Positions 53,502 to 62,565 of a stretch of 64,000 bases of DNA are shown piece by piece; positions within the stretch are counted from its first letter, which is position 1, and the number at the start of each line of letters is the position of its first letter. A program made the translations under genes and the position numbers. The notes beneath the pieces are model-generated. The model was not told the origin of the DNA and ran no database searches. It saw only the letters and a list, made by a program, of their open reading frames with translations. The stretch is from SZUA-265 sp965651905 (GTDB taxonomy: Bacteria; Myxococcota_A; Polyangia; Polyangiales; Polyangiaceae): positions 9,396 to 73,395 of the forward strand of contig CBFGUG010000035.1 of NCBI GenBank assembly GCA_965651905.1, written 5' to 3'.

Positions 53502-55676
53502 TCAGCGGAACCAGTAGATGGCGCCTGAGCTCGTGGCGACGTTGTTGGGGCCGCCGCCGTCTTCGCTGATGCCGCCGATGGCGCTGTCTTCGTAGGGCGC
53601 GCCGATGGCTAAGCGAGTGCCGTCGAAGCCGAGGGAGTAGCCGAAGTTGTCGCCCGGCTGCGCGTTGGACGCTTTGAGGTAGGCGTGTTGTGTCCAGACG
53701 GAATCGACTCGGTAGTAGACGTACACGGCGCCTGCGCCCAAGGCGTCGTCGTTGGCTTGGGCTCCTGGCGTGGTGGAGGCAGAGACTCCTGTCTCTGCGC
53801 TGGACTCGAGCGATGCACCGATGGCTAGAGCGTTGTGACGCAGTGCGACCGCGCCGCCGAAGCGATCACCCGCGCCCGTGTTGCTGGCCTTGATGTACGC
53901 GGTCTGCTCCCAGCCGTCTTCGCTCCGATCGAAGATGTAGACCGCGCCGGCTTCGGGTGCGGAGTCGTCGTCTTGGTCCGGATCGATACCCGTAGCCGCG
54001 GACGGCTCCGTGAATGCGCCGACGGCGAGCGTGTTGCCGTCGGCGCTCAGCGCGTTTCCGAACCGCACCTGTTCGGCGGCGTTGTGCGCTTTCAAGTAGG
54101 CCGTTTGCGACCACGCGTCGTTGTCCGCATCGTGTTCGAACACGTACACGGCTCCGCTGAACATCGCTTCGTTGTCGTCTTGGTCGGGATCGTCGGAGGT
54201 TGCCGCGCTCGCTTCCCACGGAGCGCCCACCACTACGGCCCGGTCGCTCACACTCACGCTGGCGCCAAATTGATCTCCCGGGTCGGGATTGGACGCTTTG
54301 AGGCGCGCCACCTGGGTCCAGTCGCCGTCGCGGTGTTCGAAGATGTAAGCCGCGCCGCTGTTCGGCGCCGCTTCGTCACGGGAAGGCGGATTGACGCCGC
54401 CACTGCTGCTCTTGTCGTGATAGGCGCCAGCGACGATGCGGCGTGCTGCGAGCTCGCCGTCACGCTGTAGGGCGATGCTGCGACCTAGCTCGTCTCCCGT
54501 CACGGGCTCGTCTGTCTTCAGGTACGCCACCTGCTCCCAGTGTTCGCCATCGCGTTCGAAGACGTAAACGGCGCCGGACTGCGGCGTGTCGTTCGAGTCT
54601 TGATCGCCGTTGCGACCGGCTCTTCCGCCGCCCTCTTGAGGCGCGCCGACGACCAGCGTGTCGGCAACCAACGCGATTGAGAATCCAAACAGATCACCGT
54701 CGCCAGGGCTTTCGGGTTTGATGAACGCTTCCTGCTTCCAGCCGGTTTCGGTTCGAACGAAGACGTAGACCGCGCCGCTACTGGGGGCGGACTCGTCGTT
54801 TTCGTCGCCGTTGATGCCTGAGGAGGCACTCGAGTGGCCTGGGGCACCAACCGCGACGCGGTCGCCCCACAAACTCATGCAGTGAGTCATCTGCGAGCTA
54901 GCGGCGGGGATCGTCGCCTTGCCGTAAGCCTCTTCGACCACGCGCGTGGCGCGGTGGATGTCTAGGGTATACGTTCGGCGGTCACCGTTTTCGGCGAGGG
55001 TTTCGATCTCGATGGTGTTTTGACCGAGGGCGAGCTCTAGCCACAGTGGGTCGTCGCGGTAACGCTCGCCGCTGACCGTGATTTCGATGTCGCTGTCGAC
55101 CGCGTCAGGCGTTACGGCGATACCCTCGATCCACAGAGGAACGTCGACGCGATAGCGCGTGGTCGCTGGCGAAAACTCCGGCTCCAGCTGACCGCTGCTC
55201 AGTAGGATGTCTTCGATTCCAGGGTTTTCGGGATCGCACAGGACGAACAGGTCGCTGATGGGTTCGCCATCGATGACGCCTTCGTCGTTCTCGACCGTGC
55301 ACCATTCGTCATCGGGTTGTTCGGCGACCTCTACTTCGTACTTGTCGCCGTCTTCCAGACCGTGCCGAAAGCTGAACGGTCCATTTTCGTCGAGTTCGAG
55401 AAGTTCGCCGTTGAGGCTCAGGACCACGGTGCCGACGAGCCCGTCTACCGTGCCGCCGACGAGATAGCGCACGTCGGGGTTAGCACTGACCACTCCCGCG
55501 TCGCCAGCGCCGCCGTCGCCTAGGTCGTCATTTGCAGCGAATTCCTCATCACCCGCACAAGCGGTGAGCCCTAAGCAGCAAGACAAGGCGAGGGCAAGCA
55601 GCGGCAAGCGAATCAACACGTCTCGGGGGCTCCCAGAGCGAGACCCTGACCTGAACCCAGCAGCTCGAGTGTGCAT
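53502..55676 (-). CDS. lipoprotein with cadherin-like domain and FG-GAP repeats
   Basis: 724 residues; start at MHTRAAGFRSGSRSG gives a lipoprotein signal with lipobox LTAC. After an acidic linker come a beta domain (YLVGGTVDGLVGTVVLSLNG) and a cadherin-like beta-sandwich (FSPATTRYRVDVPLWIEGIA...NGDRRTYTLDIHRA). Then there are about seven FG-GAP-type repeats, each with an AVGAP/AIGA strand, a short Asp-rich loop and AVYVFERDG-like strands. It is the last of three closely packed surface-protein genes; its ATG lies one base after the upstream stop. It is probably displayed on the outer membrane. Confidence 0.9.
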   Translation of the reverse strand: MHTRAAGFRSGSRSGSPRDVLIRLPLLALALSCCLGLTACAGDEEFAANDDLGDGGAGDAGVVSANPDVRYLVGGTVDGLVGTVVLSLNGELLELDENGPFSFRHGLEDGDKYEVEVAEQPDDEWCTVENDEGVIDGEPISDLFVLCDPENPGIEDILLSSGQLEPEFSPATTRYRVDVPLWIEGIAVTPDAVDSDIEITVSGERYRDDPLWLELALGQNTIEIETLAENGDRRTYTLDIHRATRVVEEAYGKATIPAASSQMTHCMSLWGDRVAVGAPGHSSASSGINGDENDESAPSSGAVYVFVRTETGWKQEAFIKPESPGDGDLFGFSIALVADTLVVGAPQEGGGRAGRNGDQDSNDTPQSGAVYVFERDGEHWEQVAYLKTDEPVTGDELGRSIALQRDGELAARRIVAGAYHDKSSSGGVNPPSRDEAAPNSGAAYIFEHRDGDWTQVARLKASNPDPGDQFGASVSVSDRAVVVGAPWEASAATSDDPDQDDNEAMFSGAVYVFEHDADNDAWSQTAYLKAHNAAEQVRFGNALSADGNTLAVGAFTEPSAATGIDPDQDDDSAPEAGAVYIFDRSEDGWEQTAYIKASNTGAGDRFGGAVALRHNALAIGASLESSAETGVSASTTPGAQANDDALGAGAVYVYYRVDSVWTQHAYLKASNAQPGDNFGYSLGFDGTRLAIGAPYEDSAIGGISEDGGGPNNVATSSGAIYWFR

Positions 55677-55677
55677 C

Positions 55678-57432
55678 TCAGTAGGTAGACCAAGCATCGA
55701 AGAGTTCGATCGGGAATGGGCGATGGGTGATGTCTTGACCAGCATCGACGAACAGACGCTTGGCGAAGAATGCCCCCGCCCGCGGAACGTCATTGTTGAG
55801 CTGCAGGGTCGCGTTGAGCGCGAGGAAGAAGCCGTCGAACGCGACGTTCACGGTCGCGTCGATGGTTCCGTGGTAGTTGAGCAGAAAGTTGCTACCCGGA
55901 GGCGTGACGGTGGCGCGCAGCGGGATTTCTATCTCGCTGCGAACGTTGAGGATGACGGCGCAGTTCTCCGTGCAACCCGTGGTCACGATTTCGATGATGG
56001 CGCTGGACTCACCCAGCAGAGAGTCAGCCCAATAGACGCCAGGGCTGAGACGCAGGCGCCCAGATGGCCTCAACTCGATGTTGTTGTAGGTGCCGGGCGG
56101 GTGGCTTTCGGTCTCGCCGACATCGACGAAAATGTTCGGACCTTGGTTGATGTCGTCGGGTTCGGGGAAACACAGCGTGACGGTTTGCTCGGGATCGAAG
56201 TTGTAGTTGTGGTCGACCAAGTTGGGGTCGTAGTTGGCTGAGCCCTGCACGACTTCTTGCGTCGTGGTTTTGATGAAGCCCGTCACGGTCGCGCCCGAGC
56301 GCAGATCGACGACACCGCGACTGTAGACGTTGCCAATGGTGGCCCCAGAAAAAATCACAGTGTCGCTCAGGCCCAGATTGGCGACGCTGCCGGGCACGGT
56401 GACGTCCCGCAGCTCGAGAATGTCAGTGCCGATCAACGTGAAGTCGGTGAGCTCGGTTCCTGCGGGGTAGGGGATGGTGACAGAGCCGTCGTCACACGTG
56501 GGCGGAGGGGGCGGTTCGCTGAGGCATGCGGCTTGCTGGATGCGCCCGACGCTGCCTCCTGCCGATTGAGCGGCTGCGGTCTGAGAGTCATGGCCGTCGT
56601 CACCTCCAGACAGCGAGCTGCACGGCACGAGGTTCGACTCGGGCGTGGGGGGATCGTTGGAGTGTTCGTCGGGAACGCCATAGTCCGCCGGGGGATCCCC
56701 CTCGATGTACTCGAAACGCTCGATGCGCACTTCCTGTCCGTTGTAGCGAACGTCAGCTACGAACTGCCAATCGTCGAGGTAGGGGTAGAAGGTGATCGTT
56801 TCCCCTTCGGGAAGGTCGTCTAGATCGAGGTCGAGCGGCGCGTAATACCGCCAGCGGCCGATGCCCGAGAGGAAGGTATCGTCGCCACGACGGCGTAACG
56901 TCAAAATCCCGGACCAGCCTTCGGGGGAACCGTCCCCTGAGGTGAACTCACATTCGCCCGTTTCTGGCTTCCAATGCAAGCGGACGGCTTCGGTGCCGTA
57001 CGTTGGAAAGCCGAACTCGGCGTCCGTCGGAGTAACGCAGCGCGGAAGGTGGAGGTCCGAATCGAGCGGATCGACGCTGGGTGCGTCGGCGAGTTCCTGC
57101 GTGCGGTCATCGTCTGGGTCAGACTCCGCAGTGCCAGTCTCGTCCTCGTTTCGAGTCTCGATGGGTTCGTCGTCTGCGTCGGTAGTCTTTTCGCTGGCAG
57201 GCTTGCTCTTGTCGGAAGAACTTTCGACTCCGCCGTCTGCACCCGAGTTGCTAGGTTGGCTGTTGCCGACGGCTGCGTCTGCTGCTTCTGAACCGTCACT
57301 GCGACTCGGGTGGCGATCGCTTTTGGTGTCGACATCTTCGCTGCGGCTGCCGCAGGCCGTGACCAGTGACAGGGCACTAACCAGCGACAGGGCACCAACC
57401 AGTCCAGCTGCGTTCGTGGGCTGTAAGCTCAT
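55678..57432 (-). CDS. lipoprotein with beta-helix-like domain
   Basis: 584 residues. Lipobox LVTAC, a long acidic Ser/Asp/Glu linker, a small domain with WYRR-type turns (SGIGRWRYYAPLDLDLDD), and a C-terminal right-handed beta-helix-like region with short regular turns (ELRDVTVPGSVANLGLSDTV, GNVYSRGVVDLRSGATVTG). Similar regions occur in DUF7305/polymer-like secreted proteins. No catalytic motif is obvious. ATG 57432 overlaps the CBM3 gene's stop (ATGA), making it the middle gene of the surface operon. Confidence 0.83.
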   Translation of the reverse strand: MSLQPTNAAGLVGALSLVSALSLVTACGSRSEDVDTKSDRHPSRSDGSEAADAAVGNSQPSNSGADGGVESSSDKSKPASEKTTDADDEPIETRNEDETGTAESDPDDDRTQELADAPSVDPLDSDLHLPRCVTPTDAEFGFPTYGTEAVRLHWKPETGECEFTSGDGSPEGWSGILTLRRRGDDTFLSGIGRWRYYAPLDLDLDDLPEGETITFYPYLDDWQFVADVRYNGQEVRIERFEYIEGDPPADYGVPDEHSNDPPTPESNLVPCSSLSGGDDGHDSQTAAAQSAGGSVGRIQQAACLSEPPPPPTCDDGSVTIPYPAGTELTDFTLIGTDILELRDVTVPGSVANLGLSDTVIFSGATIGNVYSRGVVDLRSGATVTGFIKTTTQEVVQGSANYDPNLVDHNYNFDPEQTVTLCFPEPDDINQGPNIFVDVGETESHPPGTYNNIELRPSGRLRLSPGVYWADSLLGESSAIIEIVTTGCTENCAVILNVRSEIEIPLRATVTPPGSNFLLNYHGTIDATVNVAFDGFFLALNATLQLNNDVPRAGAFFAKRLFVDAGQDITHRPFPIELFDAWSTY

Positions 57433-60400
57433 GGCTCTTGCCCCCAAATCAGGTTGCCTGACGAGTACAGCGTGATCTTCGTCGTGACGATGGAGGTGCT
57501 GCTGCTGACGGTGGCGTACGAGTAGTCGTTGAAGTCGTTCAGGTTGTTCCACCAGGTGTTCTGCAAGTGAACCATGATGGCGCCCGTGGATTGCCCAGGT
57601 TGCAACGTGCCTGCGTTCGAGAAGCCGAAGTTCCAACGCCTGTTGGCCCCAGTGCGTGGAGGGCTGACGTTGGAGATACCCTTGTTCGGGACGATGACGC
57701 CGCAGCCGCCGTCGATGGCTGACCAATCGCACTCCGCGAGCATGCTTCCGCCGCCCGCAGGCTCATGCACGAACCAATAACTGAGCGTGAGTTGATCGAG
57801 GTTGATGGGCGCGGCGCTGTTGTTGACGACGTTCACCCACGCTTTGATCTGCTGATCGTAGGGGTTTTCGCCCGAGTAGTTGCTGTAGCGCAGGTGCAAG
57901 CACTGCGCGGGGTCCGTGCAGACGGTACCGCTACAGTCGGGCAGACAGTCCGAGTCGTCCCCGGGGTCGCAAGCTTCGCCCGCGGCCGCGTTGACCGTGC
58001 CGTCACCGCACACGACGAGCGTACAGTCTGCGTCACAACTGCTGCTTGCGCCTGAGGTGTCACACTGCTCACCGCTTTCGACGTTGCCGTTGCCGCACTG
58101 CGCTGGGGTGCTGTTGCCTGGCTCGACGCCCCAAGCCAACGAGCCCTGATAATAGAGCGTGATGTGCGGGTTGTCCGTGAACGTACTGACGTTGAGAAAC
58201 GAGTAGTCGTCCGCGTCGTTCATCGGCTGCCAGCCGCTGTGGCGGAAGCTGAAGTCCAGGTTCGGGCTGTTGTTGCCCGCGGCCAGCCAGTTTTCGAGCG
58301 GCACTTCGACGTAGTGGCTGGCGCCATCGACAGCGGGATTGAGCGGTACGAACTGAATGCCCTGTTCGACGACGAACGCCGGGTCCCAGTACACGGATGA
58401 CGCCCACGGATAGGGCTGCGTGTCGTGCAGCCAATACCTCAACTTGAAGTGGGTCAGGTTCAGCGTGCCCGTGCCAGCTCCGTGGTTGAGACGGATCTGC
58501 ACGTGGACTTCGCCATCTGTAGTGCTGCCGACGTGCATCGACTGCACCTTCGGGCAACCAGCACCCCCGCAGTCTTCCGGGACGATGATCTCACTGCAGT
58601 CAGGAGCACAATCGGCATTGGTGAGTTCGCACGCTTCCCCCGCGTCTTCGTTGACGACGCCGTCCCCGCACGCGGGCAACGTGCAATCTGCGTCGCAGGC
58701 GGCGTCACTCTCGTCGGCGATGAGCGGCTCACATTCTTCGCTGGCGGTGGCGTTGACGTAACCATCCCCACACTCGGACCAGCTGCACATCGCGGTGCAG
58801 TCGACCGTATCGACGCCGACGGCCCCCGGGTCACACTGTTCGCCCTCGTTGGCGTTGACTGCGCCGTCGCCGCAGTAAGGTGATGTGCAGTTGGCGTTGC
58901 AGTCTGGCGTCTGCATGCCCTCGTCACACTCTTCGCCCAGTTCGGGAACGCCATTGCCACAAGGGATACACGCGTTGAGTGAGGGGCGCTTTCCAAACGC
59001 CTCGCCGTTGTGCAAACCGCACTTCAGATCGCCTTCACACTGCGCGTCAGTTTCGCAGTGCCCTTCCCCCCATTCACACGGATCTGCTTCGCTACACAGA
59101 ACCTCGAGCGGTTGAATACGCACCACGATGTCTGGCGCAATGCCGGGGCTACTCGGAAGCTGGTTACTGTAGTCTTCCCAGGCGATGACCGTCGTACCGC
59201 CGTTAGACGCAAGTGCGGGGCGCCGCTGATCGGCATGACGCTCGGGCGCTGGTGTTTGTGTTTCGGGATCCGCCGCAGGATCGCCGACCAAGGCGACTGG
59301 ATCACCCCACGAGAGCTCCGAGCAGTCGAAGCTGCCAGCAGGCCAGCTGAGTCCCATGCGCCAGAGCTCTTGCCCCAGTGGATTACCTGGCAGACCCGCG
59401 CTCTGCCAGGTGAGCAGGCCTTGCGAAGCTAGTCGCACGAGCGCTGGCTGTCCCTGGCTGACGTCGCGGTCGTTCTCATCGACGCCGAAGAATATCGCCT
59501 CAGGAAGCGACACGGCGCACGGCGAAAGCTCGTCAGCTCCGGCCTCATCAGCATTCAGGACCAGACTACGAAGCTGCCCCACCATCGGGAGGTCGTCGTC
59601 AGCGGCTAGAGTTTGCTCCGTGAAAACGGCGAGGAGCCTGGACTCTCCCAGGTCTATCAACGCGGGTCGATCCTGAGAGCTAGGCGGCACGTAACCTTCA
59701 CTGCGCCAAGAGAGACTTAGATCGGGCGCGCTGACGACGAGTTGCTCGAGCCCGAGCTGTTGCGCGCCAGCGTCTTGCTCGTCACCTCCGATCATGAGGT
59801 CAGCACCTGAACGGAAAGCTGCAGCCCAGCTGTCTCCGAATTTCGCAAGCGCGACCTGTGCTTCGACGGCCGACCCTGCAGCCAGCGTTTCTTCATCACT
59901 CAGCGGATCGAGCGACGTGCTGAACTTGCGGTAGCGCAGGTCGGGACCCGTGAGACCATCAGAATGGTCGACCCAAGCCACAATCAACTCGTCGTTCACG
60001 AACAGGATGTCCGGATCCGACTGCGCGAAGCTTTGCGTTTGGTTCGCGAGCATCGGAGAGTCGACCACGACTTGCTCGGCATCCGCGTCCCACCTGAGCA
60101 GGTGTAGCGCGATTCCGCTTTCGTCGGCGTCAGCACCCAGGACTGCGCTCGCCGCAACGTAACGGTGTTCGCCCACGGCTGCGAGGGCGGGGGCGGTGAT
60201 TTGAGTCGCCACGAACTCATCACCAAACGTTGCTTCACCCAGGCGCGCGCCGCTGACGTCGAACAAGCTGACGCCGAGCACGGGAGGAAGCGTTTGTGCA
60301 CCACCGGTAGAGTCACCCAGCTGCGAATCTGGATCGACCGTTTGCTCATCGAGCAGGTGCTCTACGCCGCTACTGTCTGTGAAGGTCTGCAGCGCTTGGC

Positions 60401-60728
60401 CCTGCACGAATGAAACCGCAGCACCAAACGCGTTGGCGGCAACGGGATGACGACTACTACCGAAAGCGCGCCAGGCTGCGCCGCTCTCCACGCTGGCTGG
60501 CATCGACTGCACGACACACTCGTTGCTGCAGGCTTCCGTCGCTCCCCCGGTGTCACACTCTTCCGGCTCTTCCCACAAGCCGTCACCACACTCGCTCAGA
60601 GCGCTGCGCAGTTGGGCGGTGGGCGGCGGATCTCCCGCGGGTGACGGCAGCGCTGCATCTGTGGAACAGGCAGATGGCAGTGCCAACACGAGAGCCAGCC
60701 CAGGACCACCCAACGCTCGCCGACGCAT
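57429..60728 (-). CDS. tandem CBM3 surface lipoprotein with Myxococcus cysteine-rich repeats
   Basis: 1099 residues from ATG 60728 (an upstream ATG at 60815 is possible). Lipobox PSAC, then an N-terminal propeller-like region with AWVDHSD and IAWEDYSN strands. Myxo-type Cys-rich repeats follow (CGNGVPELGEECDEG, CGDGAVNANEGEQCDPG, CGDGYVNATASEECE), then a CBM3-like module (LNLTHFKLRYWLHD...ITLYYQGSLAWGVEP), more Cys-rich repeats, and a second CBM3 module (NLDQLTLSYWFVHEP...ITLYSSGNLIWGQEP) at the end. CBM3 binds crystalline cellulose. It is the first gene of a three-gene operon. Confidence 0.92.
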   Translation of the reverse strand: MRRRALGGPGLALVLALPSACSTDAALPSPAGDPPPTAQLRSALSECGDGLWEEPEECDTGGATEACSNECVVQSMPASVESGAAWRAFGSSRHPVAANAFGAAVSFVQGQALQTFTDSSGVEHLLDEQTVDPDSQLGDSTGGAQTLPPVLGVSLFDVSGARLGEATFGDEFVATQITAPALAAVGEHRYVAASAVLGADADESGIALHLLRWDADAEQVVVDSPMLANQTQSFAQSDPDILFVNDELIVAWVDHSDGLTGPDLRYRKFSTSLDPLSDEETLAAGSAVEAQVALAKFGDSWAAAFRSGADLMIGGDEQDAGAQQLGLEQLVVSAPDLSLSWRSEGYVPPSSQDRPALIDLGESRLLAVFTEQTLAADDDLPMVGQLRSLVLNADEAGADELSPCAVSLPEAIFFGVDENDRDVSQGQPALVRLASQGLLTWQSAGLPGNPLGQELWRMGLSWPAGSFDCSELSWGDPVALVGDPAADPETQTPAPERHADQRRPALASNGGTTVIAWEDYSNQLPSSPGIAPDIVVRIQPLEVLCSEADPCEWGEGHCETDAQCEGDLKCGLHNGEAFGKRPSLNACIPCGNGVPELGEECDEGMQTPDCNANCTSPYCGDGAVNANEGEQCDPGAVGVDTVDCTAMCSWSECGDGYVNATASEECEPLIADESDAACDADCTLPACGDGVVNEDAGEACELTNADCAPDCSEIIVPEDCGGAGCPKVQSMHVGSTTDGEVHVQIRLNHGAGTGTLNLTHFKLRYWLHDTQPYPWASSVYWDPAFVVEQGIQFVPLNPAVDGASHYVEVPLENWLAAGNNSPNLDFSFRHSGWQPMNDADDYSFLNVSTFTDNPHITLYYQGSLAWGVEPGNSTPAQCGNGNVESGEQCDTSGASSSCDADCTLVVCGDGTVNAAAGEACDPGDDSDCLPDCSGTVCTDPAQCLHLRYSNYSGENPYDQQIKAWVNVVNNSAAPINLDQLTLSYWFVHEPAGGGSMLAECDWSAIDGGCGVIVPNKGISNVSPPRTGANRRWNFGFSNAGTLQPGQSTGAIMVHLQNTWWNNLNDFNDYSYATVSSSTSIVTTKITLYSSGNLIWGQEP

Positions 60729-61125
60729 AGCCGAGTAGGAAACACGCGCCACGAGCGAGCCAGCGGCTCTCGTAGCGCGTGTAGCGCTCCTGACGCTCTT
60801 TGCAATGGCTCCCATGGGTGAATGCAGCGACCCCCACCCGCTTGCCGACACGCCATGTGTTTCGTGCGAGTGCAGGCAGACAGCTATCACTGCTCGAGCA
60901 CCCCAGTCAATCACTGAGAGCAGTGAAACTTTTCTAGCAACCGACCCAGCGTCAGGTCCTAGGCATGTTCTAAACCGATCCAGTGTGCAGAAATACTGGT
61001 GCCATCAAGTGAACGAGCGATTTCGCCACCTGGGCTATTGACTCAGCAGACGCAATCCAAGTAATGCTCGCCTCATGCGGGGGTTCCCATCGAGGACGCG
61101 GCGTCGTCAGCCGCACATGCACAGC
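60729..61125. other. divergent intergenic region
   Basis: About 400 bases separate the CBM3 gene from the metalloprotease gene on the opposite strand and should contain both promoters. No credible gene or hairpin was seen. The exact limits depend on which of several possible start codons each gene uses. Confidence 0.55.
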
Positions 61126-62565
61126 ATGATTAAGCGTCACCCCAGCACTTCACTATCGTTGTTGATGGCCACGCTGACCTTCGTAGCGTCGTTGAGCTAT
61201 GGGGGTTCTGCTCATGCCTACCGCACCGCGGGCGAGCTCGACGATTTCGAAGACACGAAAGTCGTTCGCTGGCGCAACGAATCAGTGCGGTTCGTGCTTC
61301 ATGACGACCGCGCACCTTCTTCTGTCGCAAGTGGCACGGCTGACGTGATGCTGGAAGCCATGCGCCAGTGGAACGAACCGCTGTGCAGCAGCTTGGAGTT
61401 GTTGCCCAACGGCGTGACGAGCAATCAAGCAAGACCTGAAGACGGCGTGAACACCATCACCTGGGTCACGGATTGGGAAGCGCGCGGCTTCCGCGACGAC
61501 TCTCCCGCAACGACCGACGTACAATACGAACGCGTCGACGACGGTGATTGGTACATCCGCGAGGCGGACATCTACCTCAACGCTCGCGAAACCTGGCGTT
61601 TACGTCCCAGCCAGGGCGCTGACGACGACGAAAAAGACTTGCTGAGCGTGCTCGTTCACGAGCTGGGGCACGCCGCCGGGCTGCTTCATCCTTGCGAACC
61701 AGGCGGTCGCGACGGCGCCCCCAACTGCAGCAGCAACGACTCCTACGACGACCTGACGATGTATCCCCTGTACTCGTCCGATCAGGCCACCATCGAAACC
61801 GACGACAGACGCGGCCTCTGCTTTCTCTACGACCAAGACACTTGCGAAGACCTCGGCTGCGACACGGGCTACGAATGTACCGACCGCGGTTGCGAAGCCC
61901 TGTGCGGTTCCGAAGTGTGTGAGCTCGGCGAGCAGTGCATCGACGACGAATGCATAAAACCCTGCGTCACCGACGAGTGCCTGAACCCCAAGTGCGACCG
62001 AGACAAGGATTGCTCGGACGGCCTGCGTTGCGTCAGCGATCGCTGCGTGCCCGGGCTAGGTGCGCTCGGCGATCCCTGCGCCACCCCCAGAGACTGCAAT
62101 AGCCAAGCGTGCTCGAAACAGGGCGTGTGCGCCCCCAAGTGTGAAGAAGACGCCGACTGCACCGACGGCGAAGACTGTCGCAGCGGCGTCGACGGCTCAC
62201 GCGTCTGCGACACGGGCCTGGGCGGCATGGGCGACGAATGCGAAGAAAGCAACGAATGCCTCGGCAATCAATGCGTCGCCGACGTCGCCGAAACCCCCGT
62301 CTGCACCCGCGTCTGCGGAGAGGGGCATCCGGATTGCCCCGAAGACTGGGCCTGCGAACTAGTAGAAGGCCGCGCCGTTTGCCTCCCCCCGCCACTCACC
62401 GACGAAGGCTGCAACGTCTCCGCCCCGCCCCCAGCCACCAGCGGCTCCGGTACCCGTGCCCACTTACACCCGTGGCTCGTCGGCTTCGCCATCCCAGCCC
62501 TCATCGCCTGGCGCCGCCGTCGCGTCACCCACGCACCACAACAACTCAGGAGCGCTCGGCCATGA
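61126..62565 (+). CDS. matrixin-type metalloprotease with MYXO-CTERM-like tail
   Basis: 479 residues from ATG 61126; in-frame ATGs at 61117 and 61075 exist. Signal peptide ends GGSAHA. The zinc-binding HExxHxxGxxH is present as VHELGHAAGLLHP, with the downstream Met-turn TMYPLYSS, so it is a metzincin/matrixin protease. A long Cys-rich region of short EGF-like units follows (CEDLGCDTGYECTDRGC, CDRDKDCSDGLRCVSDRC). The end reads GCNVSAPPP, a Ser/Gly linker, a TM helix (WLVGFAIPALIAW) and RRRR: the Cys-TM-Arg sorting signal of MYXO-CTERM proteins. It is coupled to the next gene by ATGA. Confidence 0.9.
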   Translation: MIKRHPSTSLSLLMATLTFVASLSYGGSAHAYRTAGELDDFEDTKVVRWRNESVRFVLHDDRAPSSVASGTADVMLEAMRQWNEPLCSSLELLPNGVTSNQARPEDGVNTITWVTDWEARGFRDDSPATTDVQYERVDDGDWYIREADIYLNARETWRLRPSQGADDDEKDLLSVLVHELGHAAGLLHPCEPGGRDGAPNCSSNDSYDDLTMYPLYSSDQATIETDDRRGLCFLYDQDTCEDLGCDTGYECTDRGCEALCGSEVCELGEQCIDDECIKPCVTDECLNPKCDRDKDCSDGLRCVSDRCVPGLGALGDPCATPRDCNSQACSKQGVCAPKCEEDADCTDGEDCRSGVDGSRVCDTGLGGMGDECEESNECLGNQCVADVAETPVCTRVCGEGHPDCPEDWACELVEGRAVCLPPPLTDEGCNVSAPPPATSGSGTRAHLHPWLVGFAIPALIAWRRRRVTHAPQQLRSARP

